A stretch of DNA of 64,000 nt, taken from assembly GCF_008364825.1 (NCBI RefSeq), contig NZ_VTTO01000003.1:124001-188000 (forward strand). The letters run 5' to 3'. Positions 26,541 through 35,953 of this stretch are shown here, in pieces; the first letter of the stretch is position 1, and every line of letters starts with the position of its first letter. Under the pieces are notes generated by a model that saw only the letters and a program-made list of their open reading frames with translations, was not told the DNA's origin and made no database searches. Made by a program: the position numbers and the translations under genes. This DNA is from Azospirillum sp. B21 (lineage in GTDB: Bacteria > Pseudomonadota > Alphaproteobacteria > Azospirillales > Azospirillaceae).

Positions 26541-27470
26541 TTACTCCCGGCCCTGGTAGATCTTCATGATCCGGTCGAGCAGCTTGAGGGCATCCTCACG
26601 CGGGCGCTGGAAGGCGTTGCGGCCGATGATCGAGCCGTTGCCGCCGCCGTCACGGATGGCGCGGGCGTCCTCGAACACCGCATCCTCGCCCTTGGTGGCG
26701 CCGCCGGAGAAGACCACGATGCGACGACCGTTGAAGGTGCACTGCATGATGTGCTTCACCCGCTCCGCCTGGGTGGCGATCGGGATGTTCTTGGACTCGT
26801 AGACCTTCTTGGCCTCCGCCTGCTCCAGATGGGCCGACGGCAGCTTCACCTTGATGATGTGGGCGCCCAGCAGAGCGGCCATATGGGCGGCATAGCCGAT
26901 CACGTCGATGGCCAGCTCGCCGTCCTTGGTGATGGCGCCGCCGCGCGGGTAGGACCACAGCACGGTGGCGAGGCCGTAGGACTTCGCCTCCTTCGACAGC
27001 TCGCGGAACTCCTCGTACTGGGAGTACATGGCGTCGGAGCCGGGATAAATCGTGAAGCCGATGGCCGAGCAGCCGAGGCGCAGCGCGTCCTGGACCGAGG
27101 CGGTCACGGCCTGGTCGGCCGCTTCCTTCTGGGTGGACAGGCTGTTGGCGCTGTTCATCTTCAGGATCAGCGGGATCGAGCCGGCGAAGGTGCCGGCGCC
27201 GGCTTCCAGCGAGCCCAGGGGAGCGGCGTAGGCGTTGCAGCCCGCGTCGATGGCCAGCTGGTAGTGGTAGTGCGGGTCGTAACCGGCATCGTTCGGGCCG
27301 AAGCTGCGGGCGGGCCCGTGCTCGAAGCCCTGGTCGACCGGCAGGATCACCAGCTTGCCGGTGCCGCCGAGCTTGCCTTCCATCAGGATGCGGGCGAGGT
27401 TCGCCTTGGTGCCGGGATTGTCGCTCTCGTAGTTGGCGAGAATGTCTTTGACGCGGCGCGTGAGCTTCAT
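26541..27470 (-). CDS. fbaB: Class I fructose-bisphosphate aldolase, DhnA type
   Basis: A 309-residue archaeal/DhnA-type aldolase that interconverts fructose-1,6-bisphosphate with DHAP and G3P through a Schiff base. ATG 27470 has GGAAGAG upstream. Sequence marks are VILPVDQGFEHGPARSF, TIYPGSDAMYSQYEEFRELSKEAKSYGLATVLWSYPRG, the lysine in AHIIKVKLPSAH and VVFSGGATKGED. thiE follows immediately. The rest of the lower glycolytic set (gap, tkt) lies 3.6 kb upstream on the same strand, and pgk is not between them. Confidence 0.94.
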   Translation of the reverse strand: MKLTRRVKDILANYESDNPGTKANLARILMEGKLGGTGKLVILPVDQGFEHGPARSFGPNDAGYDPHYHYQLAIDAGCNAYAAPLGSLEAGAGTFAGSIPLILKMNSANSLSTQKEAADQAVTASVQDALRLGCSAIGFTIYPGSDAMYSQYEEFRELSKEAKSYGLATVLWSYPRGGAITKDGELAIDVIGYAAHMAALLGAHIIKVKLPSAHLEQAEAKKVYESKNIPIATQAERVKHIMQCTFNGRRIVVFSGGATKGEDAVFEDARAIRDGGGNGSIIGRNAFQRPREDALKLLDRIMKIYQGRE

Positions 27471-27635
27471 TGTGGCTCTTCCCTGGGGCATTCTTGGAAT
27501 GGCGCCGTACTTAGCCCGTATTTGGCCGTTTTGCAACGGCGGGAGGGGCATAAAGCGGCCATTTGCCACGTCTGAACGGCCTAGGGCCTGCGGATGGGCC
27601 AATCCCTCATGGTCGGTCCGTCACCCACCAAGGGG

Positions 27636-27881
27636 TTAGGGCAGAAGGGTGCGCAGTGCGATGTACAACCCATAGCCGGCACCGCCCAGCACCGCCCAGG
27701 CGCCGGCCGTCAATCCGATCCAGACCGCCAGCAGGCGGATGCCGCGCATCTTCTCCGGCTCGGCGCCGGGACCGGCGGTCCCCAGTCCGCTTCGGTCCGC
27801 CGGCCGGCCGCTTGCGGCGTGCCCCGGACGGAGAGGTTGCGCGATGGTCGACTCCGGGGTGGTCAGGGAGGTGATGCTCAT
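27636..27881 (-). CDS. Small membrane protein of unknown function
   Basis: An 81-residue frame from ATG 27881. The N-terminal half is polar and proline-rich. One membrane helix follows near the C-terminus (IRLLAVWIGLTAGAWAVLGGAGYGLYIAL), ending RTLLP. GGAAGA lies upstream of the start. I do not recognise a family. Its coding status rests on codon-position GC bias and its fit between neighbours. It is on the same strand as the aldolase. Confidence 0.5.
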   Translation of the reverse strand: MSITSLTTPESTIAQPLRPGHAASGRPADRSGLGTAGPGAEPEKMRGIRLLAVWIGLTAGAWAVLGGAGYGLYIALRTLLP

Positions 27882-27991
27882 GGGCGGGTCTTCCGGCATC
27901 GGAGGGAGGGTGCTGTGTCACAAAAATATCCTTACGTGACGCTACACCACCTTTGCGCGGCGAGGCTGTGCGAAAAAGCGGTAGTCCTGCC

Positions 27992-28483
27992 CTAACCTTG
28001 GTCGCCTGCCAACCAGTGGCGGCATAGGGCCTCCAGCGCGACCGCGCGGTGCCGGCCCCGACCTTCGGCGGGGGGCCGGGCGGCGGGGGGCTGGGCGGCG
28101 CGGAGTTGGGCAGCGCGGAGTTGGGCAGCGAGGTCGAGTGCAGGCGGGCAGCGGGTCAGCAGCGCCGCGCCGCGGGCGGCGGCGATGGCGGCCAGCCGGT
28201 CCGCCACGTCGGCCCGGCCGGTGAACAGGACCAGCCGCATCCCGGCGGCCAGCGCGCCCTGGGCCTCGCCGGCGCGGTCGCCGCATTCCAGCAGTCCGGC
28301 GACCTCCAGCCCCGGATGAGCCATGCGGACACGCTCGACCACCCCGCGCAGCCACAGGGCGCCGGCCGCGGGAGGTGCCATCAGCACGAGAGGCTTCCCG
28401 GTCTGGTCGGCGGCAGCGGCGGCGGCCAGCGCGTCGTCCAGGCCGCGAATCAGGATGGGGCGGAAGGGTGGAGGGACGGTCAT
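27992..28483 (-). CDS. Conserved hypothetical protein (alanine-rich)
   Basis: A 163-residue soluble protein. The first 120 residues look like a small alpha/beta fold (LVLMAPPAAGALWLRGVVERVRMAHPGLEVAGLLECGDRAGEAQGALAAGMRLVLFTG). A low-complexity stretch AAQLRAAQLRAAQPPAARPP follows, produced by short tandem DNA repeats at about 28085-28130, then a conserved-looking tail HRAVALEALCRHWLA. Proteins of this kind often sit beside the aldolase gene in Rhodospirillales. Function unknown. Confidence 0.6.
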   Translation of the reverse strand: MTVPPPFRPILIRGLDDALAAAAAADQTGKPLVLMAPPAAGALWLRGVVERVRMAHPGLEVAGLLECGDRAGEAQGALAAGMRLVLFTGRADVADRLAAIAAARGAALLTRCPPALDLAAQLRAAQLRAAQPPAARPPAEGRGRHRAVALEALCRHWLAGDQG

Positions 28484-28719
28484 CGGCAGGTCGCGGCAGC
28501 GGGGGAGGGCGGCGCACTCTAACCGCGGCCGGCAGCGTCCGGAACGAGCGAATCGGAGATCCGGCCGGGCGTGATCCAGCGGTTGTGAGAATTGAGGCAG
28601 GTCAAACCCTATGATCGCGGTCCCGGAGTATGGTCGGTCACATCGGACCCAATCTCTGGGGACAGGGTGCCAGCGCGCCGGGTCCGTTTCATGGGAATTG
28701 ATCCCCCGGGAATGCCGCG

Positions 28720-29064
28720 ATGATGGAATACAAGGGTTACAAGGCCCAGATCGACTTCGACAATGACGCGGGCGTCTTCGTCGGCGAGGTCATCAACACC
28801 CACGACGGCATCACCTTTTCCGGCCGGTCTGTGGACGAACTGCGCGAGTCCTTCCGCCGTGCGGTGGACGATTATCTCGACCTGTCCTGCGACATGGGCG
28901 GCGATGCGGAGCAGCCCTTTTCCGGCCGTCTCTCCATCCGCATCAACCCCATCCTGCACCGGGCCATCGCCGACTGCGCCGCGCGCGAGGGCAAGAGCCT
29001 TTCCGCCTGGATTGCCGAATGCCTGGGGCGGGCGGCCGGAGTGGCGAAGGTGAAGGCGGGCTGA
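28720..29064 (+). CDS. HicB-like antitoxin family protein, no HicA partner seen
   Basis: 114 residues, or 113 if the second ATG is used. The N-terminal degenerate RNase-H-like HicB domain has [39 protein letters not shown]. The C-terminal ribbon-helix-helix DNA-binding segment has [35 protein letters not shown]. HicB normally neutralises the HicA mRNA interferase encoded beside it, but no small HicA-like frame with a GSH motif was found in the 235 bp upstream or the 172 bp downstream. It may be an orphan regulator. Confidence 0.85.
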   Translation: MMEYKGYKAQIDFDNDAGVFVGEVINTHDGITFSGRSVDELRESFRRAVDDYLDLSCDMGGDAEQPFSGRLSIRINPILHRAIADCAAREGKSLSAWIAECLGRAAGVAKVKAG

Positions 29065-29236
29065 AAATTCGCAAAATGCGATGCCGATTGCCTGCGCCGG
29101 TCCGGCCGCTTGGCATTCTGGCATTCGGGCTGCGGGTGGAAACTGCGCGCATGCGTTGCGATGCATGGGTATGTTCCTCTTGCCCAACTGGCATTGCACT
29201 TGCTCATATCTCCCCAATGGAAGAAGGGGATTGGCT

Positions 29237-30925
29237 ATGAGCGGACTGAAACTGACCCTGCGGGCGAAGCTGTGGGCTCTGGTCGTGCTGGCCGGCGCTA
29301 TCTGCATCGCGCTCGCCGCCTCGGCGTTGTGGCTGAACCAGCGCAGCACGCTGGAGGATCGCAAGGAGACGCTGCGCTCCGTCGTGCAGACCGCCCATGG
29401 GCTCGCCGCCGGCTACGACGCCGAAGTGAAGGCCGGACGACTGACCCGCGAGCAGGCGTTCGAGCGGTTCAAGGCGAACATCAACACGATGTTCTACAAC
29501 GGGAAGGACTATCTCTTCGTCCTCGGCACCGGCTATCAGGCGGTCATCCACCCGGTCCGCCCCGACGTGATCGGCAAGGACCAGCGTGACATGAAGGATG
29601 CCAACGGCGTCTTCTTCTCGCGCGAGATGGTCGACACCGCCCGCAACAAGGGCGAGGGCTTCGTCGGCTACAGCTATCCCAAGGCCGGCGGCGACCAGCC
29701 GCTGCCCAAGCTCAGCTACGTCAAGATGTTCGAGCCGTGGCAGGTCATCATCGGCACCGGCGTCTACATCGATGACCTGGACGCCCGCTTCATGCGCAGC
29801 CTGTGGACCATGGCGGCCATCGTCGGCGGGCTGGCCCTGCCGGTGGTGGCGCTGATCGCGCTGGTCGGCAACTCCATCAGCCGCCGCATCCGCCGACTGT
29901 CCGACAGCATGCGCAGCCTCGCCGACGGCAACCTGTCGGCCGCCGTTCCCGAGACCGGCAGCCGCGACGAACTGGGCGACATGGGCCGCGCCGTGGAGGT
30001 GTTCAAGCTGAACGCCGAGGCGAGCCGGCGCCTGGAGGCCGAGCAGGCGGAGGCCGCCCGCCGGGCGGAGGAAGACAAGCGGCAGGCGATGGACCGGCTG
30101 GCCGCCCGATTCGAAGGAACGGTCGGCGGCATGATCCGCTCGGTCTCCACCACCACCGACGCGTTGGGGCAAAAGGTGCGGGCCATGTCGCACGCGGCGG
30201 AGCAGACCAGCCAGCTCGCCGGGCTGGTCGCCAGCGCCAGCGACGGCACCGCCGCCAACGTGCAGACCGTGGCCGCGGCATCGGAACAGCTGTCCAGTTC
30301 CATCGTCGAGATCGGCCGGCAGGTGTCGGAGGCCAGCCGCGTCGCCAACGAAGCCGTCGGCATGGCGCAGGAGGCGACCGGCCGCATCGGCAGCCTTGCG
30401 GAAGCGGTGGAGCGGATCGGCACCGTGGTCGGGCTGATCAATTCCATCGCCGGCCAGACCAACCTGCTGGCGCTCAACGCCACCATCGAGGCGGCGCGCG
30501 CGGGCGAGGCGGGGAAGGGCTTCGCCGTCGTCGCCAGCGAGGTGAAGGCGCTGGCCAACCAGACGGCGAAGGCGACCGACGAGATCGGCGGCCAGATGAA
30601 CGGCATCCAGTCGGTGACCGGTCTGGCGGTGACGGAGATCCAGAAGGTGGCCGCCGTCATCGAGCGGCTGAGCGCCATCGCCACGACGATTTCCGCCGCG
30701 GTCGACCAGCAGAACGCCGCCACCGCGGAGATCTCCCGCTCGGTCCAGCAGGCCGCCGCCGGAACGGGGGAGGTGTCGTCGAGCATCTCCGGCGTCACCG
30801 CCGCATCGGACGAGAGCGGCCGCACCGCCCGCGAACTGGTGGAGGCGCTGGGCAAGCTGTCTGACGAGGCCGCCGGGCTGAACGCCCAGGTCGGGACCTT
30901 CCTGGCGACGGTTCGGGCGGCGTGA
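29237..30925 (+). CDS. Methyl-accepting chemotaxis protein with sCache_2 sensor
   Basis: A 562-residue receptor. The first membrane helix ([22 protein letters not shown]) is followed by a periplasmic single-Cache domain of the sCache_2 type ([19 protein letters not shown] ... [16 protein letters not shown]). A second helix ([19 protein letters not shown]), a HAMP domain ([20 protein letters not shown]) and the signalling domain follow, with the hairpin tip [39 protein letters not shown] 29237 has AGAAGGGGA before it. sCache_2 receptors often sense small organic acids. A palindromic repeat follows. Confidence 0.94.
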   Translation: MSGLKLTLRAKLWALVVLAGAICIALAASALWLNQRSTLEDRKETLRSVVQTAHGLAAGYDAEVKAGRLTREQAFERFKANINTMFYNGKDYLFVLGTGYQAVIHPVRPDVIGKDQRDMKDANGVFFSREMVDTARNKGEGFVGYSYPKAGGDQPLPKLSYVKMFEPWQVIIGTGVYIDDLDARFMRSLWTMAAIVGGLALPVVALIALVGNSISRRIRRLSDSMRSLADGNLSAAVPETGSRDELGDMGRAVEVFKLNAEASRRLEAEQAEAARRAEEDKRQAMDRLAARFEGTVGGMIRSVSTTTDALGQKVRAMSHAAEQTSQLAGLVASASDGTAANVQTVAAASEQLSSSIVEIGRQVSEASRVANEAVGMAQEATGRIGSLAEAVERIGTVVGLINSIAGQTNLLALNATIEAARAGEAGKGFAVVASEVKALANQTAKATDEIGGQMNGIQSVTGLAVTEIQKVAAVIERLSAIATTISAAVDQQNAATAEISRSVQQAAAGTGEVSSSISGVTAASDESGRTARELVEALGKLSDEAAGLNAQVGTFLATVRAA

Positions 30926-30947
30926 GGCAAGGCGTCGGCTTGCGAAT

Positions 30948-31055
30948 GCCCCCTCCCTAACCCTCCCCCTCTTCGAGGGAGAGGGAACTGCCGCTGAAGC
31001 TTTGCAAAGCTCCTGCCCCCTCTCCCGCGAAGCGGGGGAGGGATGGGGAGGGGGC
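30948..31055. repeat. Paired inverted C/T-rich palindromic repeat, class A
   Basis: The left arm GCCCCCTCCCTAACCCTCCCCC-TCTTCGAGG-GAGAGGG and the right arm CCCCCTCTCCCGCGAAGCGGGGGAGGGATGGGGAGGGGGC surround a short spacer that contains its own palindrome (AGCTTTGCAAAGCT). It lies between the convergent chemoreceptor and gap genes. Confidence 0.84.
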
Positions 31056-31073
31056 CTCAAGCGTCACCAAAAG

Positions 31074-31110
31074 CAAAAAAGGCGCCTCCCTTGCGGAAGG
31101 CGCCCTTTTC
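31074..31110 (-). terminator. Rho-independent terminator of gap
   Basis: On the minus strand GGCGCCTTCC GCAA GGGAGGCGCC forms a stem with one mismatch, followed by TTTTTTGC, just past the gap stop. Confidence 0.85.
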
Positions 31111-31125
31111 TCGGGTAGGCGAGGC

Positions 31126-32148
31126 TTACTTGGCGTTCGCCATGGCGACGGCGGTGTCGCTCATGCGGTTGGAGAAGCCCCACTCGTTGTCGTACCAGGT
31201 CATGATGCGGACGAAGTTGCCGTCGATGACCTTGGTCTCGTTCAGCGCGAAGATCGAGCTGTTCGGATCGTGGTTGAAGTCGGTCGAAACCAGATCCTCG
31301 GTGTAGGCGGCCAGCACGCCCTTCAGCGGGCCGTTGGCGGCATCGGAGATCGCCTTGGTGATCTCTTCCACCGAGGTGGCGCGCTTGGACGTGAACTTGA
31401 AGTCGACGACCGACACGTTCGGGGTCGGCACGCGCATGGCGGTGCCGTCCAGCTTGCCCTTCAACTCCGGCAGGACCTTGCCGACGGCCTTGGCCGCACC
31501 GGTGGAGGTCGGGATCATGTTCAGGGCCGCGGCGCGGGCGCGGTGCAGGTCCTTGTGGTTGGTGTCGACGATCCGCTGATCACCCGTGTAGGAGTGGATC
31601 GTCGTCATGAAGCCCTTCTCGATGCCCACCAGATTGTGGAGGACATGCGCGACCGGAGCCAGGCAGTTGGTGGTGCACGACGCGTTGGAGACGATTCGGT
31701 GCTCGGCGGTCAGCTTGTCGTGGTTGACGCCGTAGACGACGGTGATGTCCTCGTCGGTGGCCGGAGCGGAGATCAGCACCTTCTCGGCGCCGGCTTCCAG
31801 GTGCTTGGCGGCATCGGCGCGCTTGGTGAAGATGCCCGAGCATTCCATGGCGATCTGGACGCCCAGATCCTTCCACGGCAGCTTGGCCGGGTCACGCTCC
31901 TGCACGACCTTGATGGAGTGGCCGTTGACGATCAGGACACCATTACCGTTTTCGTCGGCGCCGGTCTCGATGGTGCCGGGGAAGCGGCCGTGGACGCTGT
32001 CGTACTTCAGCAGGTGCGCGTTGGCCTTCAGATCGGCCAGGTCGTTGATCGCCACGACCTCCACGTCCTTGCGGCCGCTCTCGTAGATGGCGCGCAGAAC
32101 CAGACGGCCGATGCGGCCAAAACCGTTGATCGCTACCCGTACAGCCAT
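31126..32148 (-). CDS. gap: Glyceraldehyde-3-phosphate dehydrogenase, type I
   Basis: A 340-residue NAD-dependent enzyme. The N-terminus VAINGFGRIGRLVLRA is the Rossmann GxGxxG. C158 is the catalytic cysteine in SNASCTTNCLAP. HSYTGDQRIVD and the C-terminal WYDNEWGFSNRM are diagnostic. It follows tkt after 59 bp on the same strand, so the two are probably one transcript ending at the terminator beyond gap. pgk, the usual third member of this cluster in related bacteria, is absent here. Confidence 0.97.
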   Translation of the reverse strand: MAVRVAINGFGRIGRLVLRAIYESGRKDVEVVAINDLADLKANAHLLKYDSVHGRFPGTIETGADENGNGVLIVNGHSIKVVQERDPAKLPWKDLGVQIAMECSGIFTKRADAAKHLEAGAEKVLISAPATDEDITVVYGVNHDKLTAEHRIVSNASCTTNCLAPVAHVLHNLVGIEKGFMTTIHSYTGDQRIVDTNHKDLHRARAAALNMIPTSTGAAKAVGKVLPELKGKLDGTAMRVPTPNVSVVDFKFTSKRATSVEEITKAISDAANGPLKGVLAAYTEDLVSTDFNHDPNSSIFALNETKVIDGNFVRIMTWYDNEWGFSNRMSDTAVAMANAK

Positions 32149-32207
32149 GACTTCCTCCAGTTGGATATGGGGCGCCCGAATTCGGCTGGACGCCCCTTCG
32201 GCTTCTC

Positions 32208-34202
32208 TCAGAGACGCGCCTTAACGGCGTCCACGACCGCTTCGGCGGTGATGCCGAAGTGCTTGTACAGTTCCTGGTAGGGCGCCGATTCGCCGAAACC
32301 CTTCATGCCGACGAAGGCGCCCTTGTCGCCCAGCCAGCGGTCCCAGCCCAGACGGATCGCCGCCTCGACGCCGACGCGCACGCCGGTGCCGAGCACCGAT
32401 GCCTTGTACGCATCGTCCTGACGCTCGAACAGTTCCCAACTCGGCATAGACACAACGGCGGTGCCGATGCCCTGGGCCTGCAGGGCCTTGCGGGCCTCCA
32501 TCGCCAGCGACACTTCCGAACCGGTGGCGAGGATCGTCGCCTTGCGCTCCCCCTCCGCCTCGGCCAGGACGTAGGCGCCGCGGGCCGACAGGTTCTCCGC
32601 CGTATGCTCGGTGCGCAGGGTCGGCACGTTCTGGCGGGTCAGCGCCAGGACCGACGGGGCGCCGGTCGCCTCCAGCGCGATCTGCCAGCACTCGGCGGTC
32701 TCGACCGCGTCGGCCGGGCGCAGAACCAGCAGGTTCGGGATGGCGCGCAGCGCCGCCAGATGCTCCACCGGCTGGTGGGTCGGGCCGTCTTCGCCGAGAC
32801 CGATCGAGTCATGGGTCATCACGAAGATGGTGCGCTGCTTCATCAGCGCGGCCAGACGGATCGACGGGCGGCAGTAGTCGGCGAACTGCATGAAGGTGCC
32901 GCCGTAGGGGATGACGCCGCCATGCAGCGTCATGCCGTTCATCAGCGTCGCCATGCCGTGCTCACGCACGCCGTAGCGGACGTAACGGCCGGCGAACTCG
33001 CCCTTGCCCTTCACGTCGGCGGTGTTCTTGACCTTGGTGTTGTTCGACGGGGTCAGGTCGGCGGAGCCGCCGATCATCTCCGGGATCGCCGGGACCAGCA
33101 CCTCCAGCGTGTTGCCCGACGCGACGCGGGTCGCCCAGCTCGGCTTGTCGGCGCTGACCTTTTCCTTGAAGGCGACGATGGCGTCGGTCAGCGCGGAGGG
33201 CACGCCGCGGCCGAAGGCCTCGTCGAAGGCCTTTCCGGCGGCCTCGGTCAGCCCGGCGCGGCGGCCGGTCCAGGCGGCATAGGCGTCGGCGCTGCGGGTG
33301 CCGGCGGCGCGCCAGGCGGACAGAACCTCGTCGGGAACGACGAAGGCCTCATGGGTCCAGCCGATGGCCTCGCGGGTCGCGGCGACCTCGTCGGCGCCCA
33401 GCGGCGAACCGTGGCAGCCGTGGGTGTTGGCCTTGTTCGGCGCACCCTTGCCGATGATGGTGCGGCAGGCGATCAGCGTCGGCTTGTCGGTGGAGGTCCG
33501 GGCCTGGGCGATGGCCTTCGTCACCGCGTCGGTGTCGTGGCCGTCGACGGCGATGGTGTTCCAGCCGTAGGAGCGGAAGCGCGCCTGGGTGTCGTCGGTG
33601 AAGCTGAGGTCGGTCGAGCCGTCGATGGAGATGTGGTTGTCGTCCCACAGCACGATCAGGCGGTTCAGCCCGAGATGGCCGGCCAGCGAGCAGGCCTCGT
33701 GGCTGACGCCCTCCATCAGGTCGCCGTCGGACGCGATGACGTAGGTGTAATGGTCGATCAGCTCGTCGCCGAAGCGGGCGTTGGTGATCCGCTCCGCCAG
33801 CGCCATGCCGACGGCGGTGGAGACGCCCTGGCCCAGCGGACCGGTGGTCATCTCGATACCCAGGCTGGGATCGACTTCCGGGTGGCCGGGGGTCAGGCTG
33901 CCCAGCTGGCGGAAGTTCTTGATCTCGTCGATGGTCATCCGCTCGTAGCCGGTCAGGTAGGCCAGCGAGTAGATCAGCATCGAGCCGTGGCCGGCCGACA
34001 GCACGAAGCGATCGCGGTCGGGCCAGGACGGGTTCTTCGGATCGAACTTCAGGAACTGGGTGAACAGGACCGTGGCGACGTCGGCCATGCCCATCGGCAT
34101 GCCGGGGTGGCCGGACTTCGCGGCCTCGACCGCGTCCATGGAGAGCGCGCGGATCGCGCTGGCCATCGTGTGGAGGGAGGGCTGGGCGGAGGCAGCGGAC
34201 AT
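32208..34202 (-). CDS. tkt: Transketolase
   Basis: A 664-residue TPP enzyme from ATG 34202 with AGGAAAC upstream. Motifs: [27 protein letters not shown], the TPP-binding [39 protein letters not shown], the pyrimidine domain with [28 protein letters not shown] and a C-terminal regulatory-type domain. It transfers two-carbon units in the pentose phosphate pathway or, if present, the Calvin cycle; no RuBisCO genes are in the window. First gene of tkt-gap. Confidence 0.96.
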   Translation of the reverse strand: MSAASAQPSLHTMASAIRALSMDAVEAAKSGHPGMPMGMADVATVLFTQFLKFDPKNPSWPDRDRFVLSAGHGSMLIYSLAYLTGYERMTIDEIKNFRQLGSLTPGHPEVDPSLGIEMTTGPLGQGVSTAVGMALAERITNARFGDELIDHYTYVIASDGDLMEGVSHEACSLAGHLGLNRLIVLWDDNHISIDGSTDLSFTDDTQARFRSYGWNTIAVDGHDTDAVTKAIAQARTSTDKPTLIACRTIIGKGAPNKANTHGCHGSPLGADEVAATREAIGWTHEAFVVPDEVLSAWRAAGTRSADAYAAWTGRRAGLTEAAGKAFDEAFGRGVPSALTDAIVAFKEKVSADKPSWATRVASGNTLEVLVPAIPEMIGGSADLTPSNNTKVKNTADVKGKGEFAGRYVRYGVREHGMATLMNGMTLHGGVIPYGGTFMQFADYCRPSIRLAALMKQRTIFVMTHDSIGLGEDGPTHQPVEHLAALRAIPNLLVLRPADAVETAECWQIALEATGAPSVLALTRQNVPTLRTEHTAENLSARGAYVLAEAEGERKATILATGSEVSLAMEARKALQAQGIGTAVVSMPSWELFERQDDAYKASVLGTGVRVGVEAAIRLGWDRWLGDKGAFVGMKGFGESAPYQELYKHFGITAEAVVDAVKARL

Positions 34203-34601
34203 CTGGCGTTTCCTGCGGAATCGGGCGCGGTGCGGCGTCGGCAACGATGGTTGCGCGGTCGCCGGATGAGGCGCCGCGAAACGGGCGCACCATGCAGAAC
34301 CGCCGTCCGCAGGTCAACATGGGAATGGGGTAGGAAACGGTATGGCAGAGCCCCCCTCTTCCGTGTGGGATGTTTCCCGCGGGATACCGTCTCTGCACCA
34401 GCGTGTCCGCTGCGGCCTTCCGTCACGCCTCGGTATTCCGTATGGGCATTCGGTGGAAGAGTTCGTCGTGGCGGTTGACGAGGTCGGCGTGCCGGCCCAA
34501 CTCTAGGCGCTCCGATAAGGCAGCGGCTTGGCTTGGCGGACAGCCGGGGCGGGGCCGCTGCCCCTCGAACATGACGTGCCCACAGGTCGAGGTTGACGTC
34601 C
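34203..34601. other. 399-bp divergent region between tkt and the zapA pair
   Basis: It holds the 5' ends of tkt (minus) and the small coiled-coil gene (plus). No convincing coding frame, tRNA or repeat of the dispersed families is present. Short complementary segments (ACGGTAT at 34337 with ATACCGT at 34384; GCAGAG at 34345 with CTCTGC at 34391) could pair in a crossed, pseudoknot-like manner but are too short to call. Confidence 0.4.
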
Positions 34602-34826
34602 ATGGATTCCCTGAAAACCGCTCTCGACCGTCTCGGCCGTGCCGTGGACCGGCTGGAACATGCCGCGGCGGCGCGCGAGGAGCGGGTCGGCCGGCGCGAG
34701 CAGGACCTGTCGCAGGCGCTGGAAACCGCGCGGGCCGATCGCGCGACCGCCCAGGCGACCGCAGAGGCGGTGTCCCAGCGGCTGGAGGTCGCCATCGCCC
34801 GGCTGCAACACGTGCTGGAGAGCTGA
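34602..34826 (+). CDS. Small coiled-coil protein (DUF4164-like), ZapA neighbour
   Basis: 74 residues, almost entirely one amphipathic helix with heptad repeats (MDSLKTALDRLGRAVDRLEHAAAAREERVG ... QRLEVAIARLQHVLES). ATG 34602 has GAGGT at a suitable distance. It ends 4 bp before zapA. Similar short coiled-coil genes precede zapA in many alphaproteobacteria, so a role as a ZapB-like partner in Z-ring organisation is plausible but inferred. Confidence 0.75.
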   Translation: MDSLKTALDRLGRAVDRLEHAAAAREERVGRREQDLSQALETARADRATAQATAEAVSQRLEVAIARLQHVLES

Positions 34827-34830
34827 CGCC

Positions 34831-35139
34831 ATGGCCCAGGTCGACATCGAAGTGAACGGCCGCTTCTATCGCATGCTGTGCGAGGACGGGCAGGAGGCGC
34901 GGCTGCGGGAACTGGCGGCCTACGTCGACGATCGGCTGCGCCGTCTGACCGGCGGCGGGCGCAGCGGGTCGGAGGCGCAGATGATGCTGATGACCTGCCT
35001 GGTGCTGGCCGACGAGTTGCAGGATGTGATGTCCAACAAGGGGATTGCCCCCGCCGTGGACGAGGGCGCGGTGGTCGGCGAACTCGATCGTGTCGCAAAA
35101 CGCATCGAAGAGGTTGCCGCGCGGCTCGAGCGCGCCTAG
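34831..35139 (+). CDS. zapA: Cell division protein ZapA
   Basis: 102 residues. The ZapA globular head is at the N-terminus (VDIEVNGRFYRMLCEDGQEARLRELAAYVDDRLRRL). A helical dimerisation/coiled-coil part follows (MMLMTCLVLADELQDVM ... RVAKRIEEVAARLE). ZapA cross-links FtsZ filaments at mid-cell. The alphaproteobacterial order zapA - 6S RNA - 5-FTHF cyclo-ligase is preserved downstream. Confidence 0.93.
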   Translation: MAQVDIEVNGRFYRMLCEDGQEARLRELAAYVDDRLRRLTGGGRSGSEAQMMLMTCLVLADELQDVMSNKGIAPAVDEGAVVGELDRVAKRIEEVAARLERA

Positions 35140-35142
35140 ATT

Positions 35143-35326
35143 GGTACACGGAAGGACCGCTGCCTGGTTCGACAGGCTGCAATAATCCCCAGGGCCGATA
35201 ACCTTGATCTCTAGGGAGCTGTCCCTGTCCGGCCCATCGGGCCGGGTACACGGCGCCCACCTGCTCATGCAGGCCATGGAGGATAGGCACATGGCCACCG
35301 GCCAAGGCGGCACCTTCCACCTTCTT
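35143..35326 (+). ncRNA. ssrS: 6S RNA
   Basis: This is the classic 6S locus between zapA and the 5-FTHF cyclo-ligase gene. A closing stem pairs GGAAGGACCGCTGCC (from 35150) with GGCGGCACCTTCC (35306-35318). Long imperfect inner stems and a large single-stranded central region follow, as expected for the open-promoter mimic that holds sigma-70 RNA polymerase. CTTCTTTTCC follows the closing stem and probably terminates it. The ends are estimated to within about 10 bases. Confidence 0.82.
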
Positions 35327-35346
35327 TTCCCCGCCCGCAGTCCGCG

Positions 35347-35931
35347 ATGACCGATCCGCAAGCCAAGGACGCCGCCCGACGCGAGGCGCGCGCCCGGCGC
35401 GACGCCATCGCCGGCACCGACCGCCCCACAGCCTCCGCCGCCGTGTGCCGCCGCATCGCCGAACTGGCGGCGGACGGACATCTGCCGCAGGGGGCTGTCG
35501 GCGGGTATTGGCCGCTCGGCTCCGAACTCGACGCGCGGCCTGCTTTGCTCCATCTTAAACAGCTTGGCCGTCCGGTTTCCCTGCCGGTGTCGGGGCCGCG
35601 CGGCACCGCGCTGGTCTTTCGCGACTGGGATCCGGAGGCGCCGATGGCTGTTGGCCGCTATGGCATCCACGAGCCGGGGGAGGGGCGCGCGGTTCTGCGG
35701 CCGTCGCTGCTGCTGGTGCCGATGCTGGCTTTCGACCGCGGTGGGCACCGGCTGGGCTATGGCGCCGGCTATTACGACCGGACGCTGGACAGCCTGCGGG
35801 CGGGTGGGGCGGTTCTGGCGGTGGGCGTGGCCTTTGCGGTGCAGGAAATGCCGGCGGTGCCGGTGGACGGCCATGACGAGCGACTGGACTGGATCGTGAC
35901 GGAGCGGGAAACGCTCCGCATTCATAAGTGA
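35347..35931 (+). CDS. fau: 5-formyltetrahydrofolate cyclo-ligase
   Basis: A 194-residue ATP-dependent enzyme converting 5-formyl-THF to 5,10-methenyl-THF. Family elements: a basic N-terminal helix (KDAARREARARRDAI), GGYWPLGSELDARPAL, LLLVPMLAFDRGGHRLGYGAGYYDRTLD (the ATP/folate loop) and a C-terminal GVAFAVQEMPAVPVDGHDERLDWIVTE. It follows the 6S RNA closely and may be expressed by read-through past it, as in E. coli ssrS-ygfA. Confidence 0.95.
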   Translation: MTDPQAKDAARREARARRDAIAGTDRPTASAAVCRRIAELAADGHLPQGAVGGYWPLGSELDARPALLHLKQLGRPVSLPVSGPRGTALVFRDWDPEAPMAVGRYGIHEPGEGRAVLRPSLLLVPMLAFDRGGHRLGYGAGYYDRTLDSLRAGGAVLAVGVAFAVQEMPAVPVDGHDERLDWIVTERETLRIHK

Positions 35932-35953
35932 GATTATCGGGAAGGTTGGGGCG

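Noticed and set aside
26538..26640. TPP riboswitch for thiE
   Set aside because: thiE starts 3 bp after the aldolase stop and no THI-box-like CTGAGA ... ACCTGA elements are present.
34337..34396. Pseudoknot or regulatory RNA upstream of tkt
   Set aside because: The crossed pairings are only 6-7 bp and there is no other supporting structure or conservation evidence.
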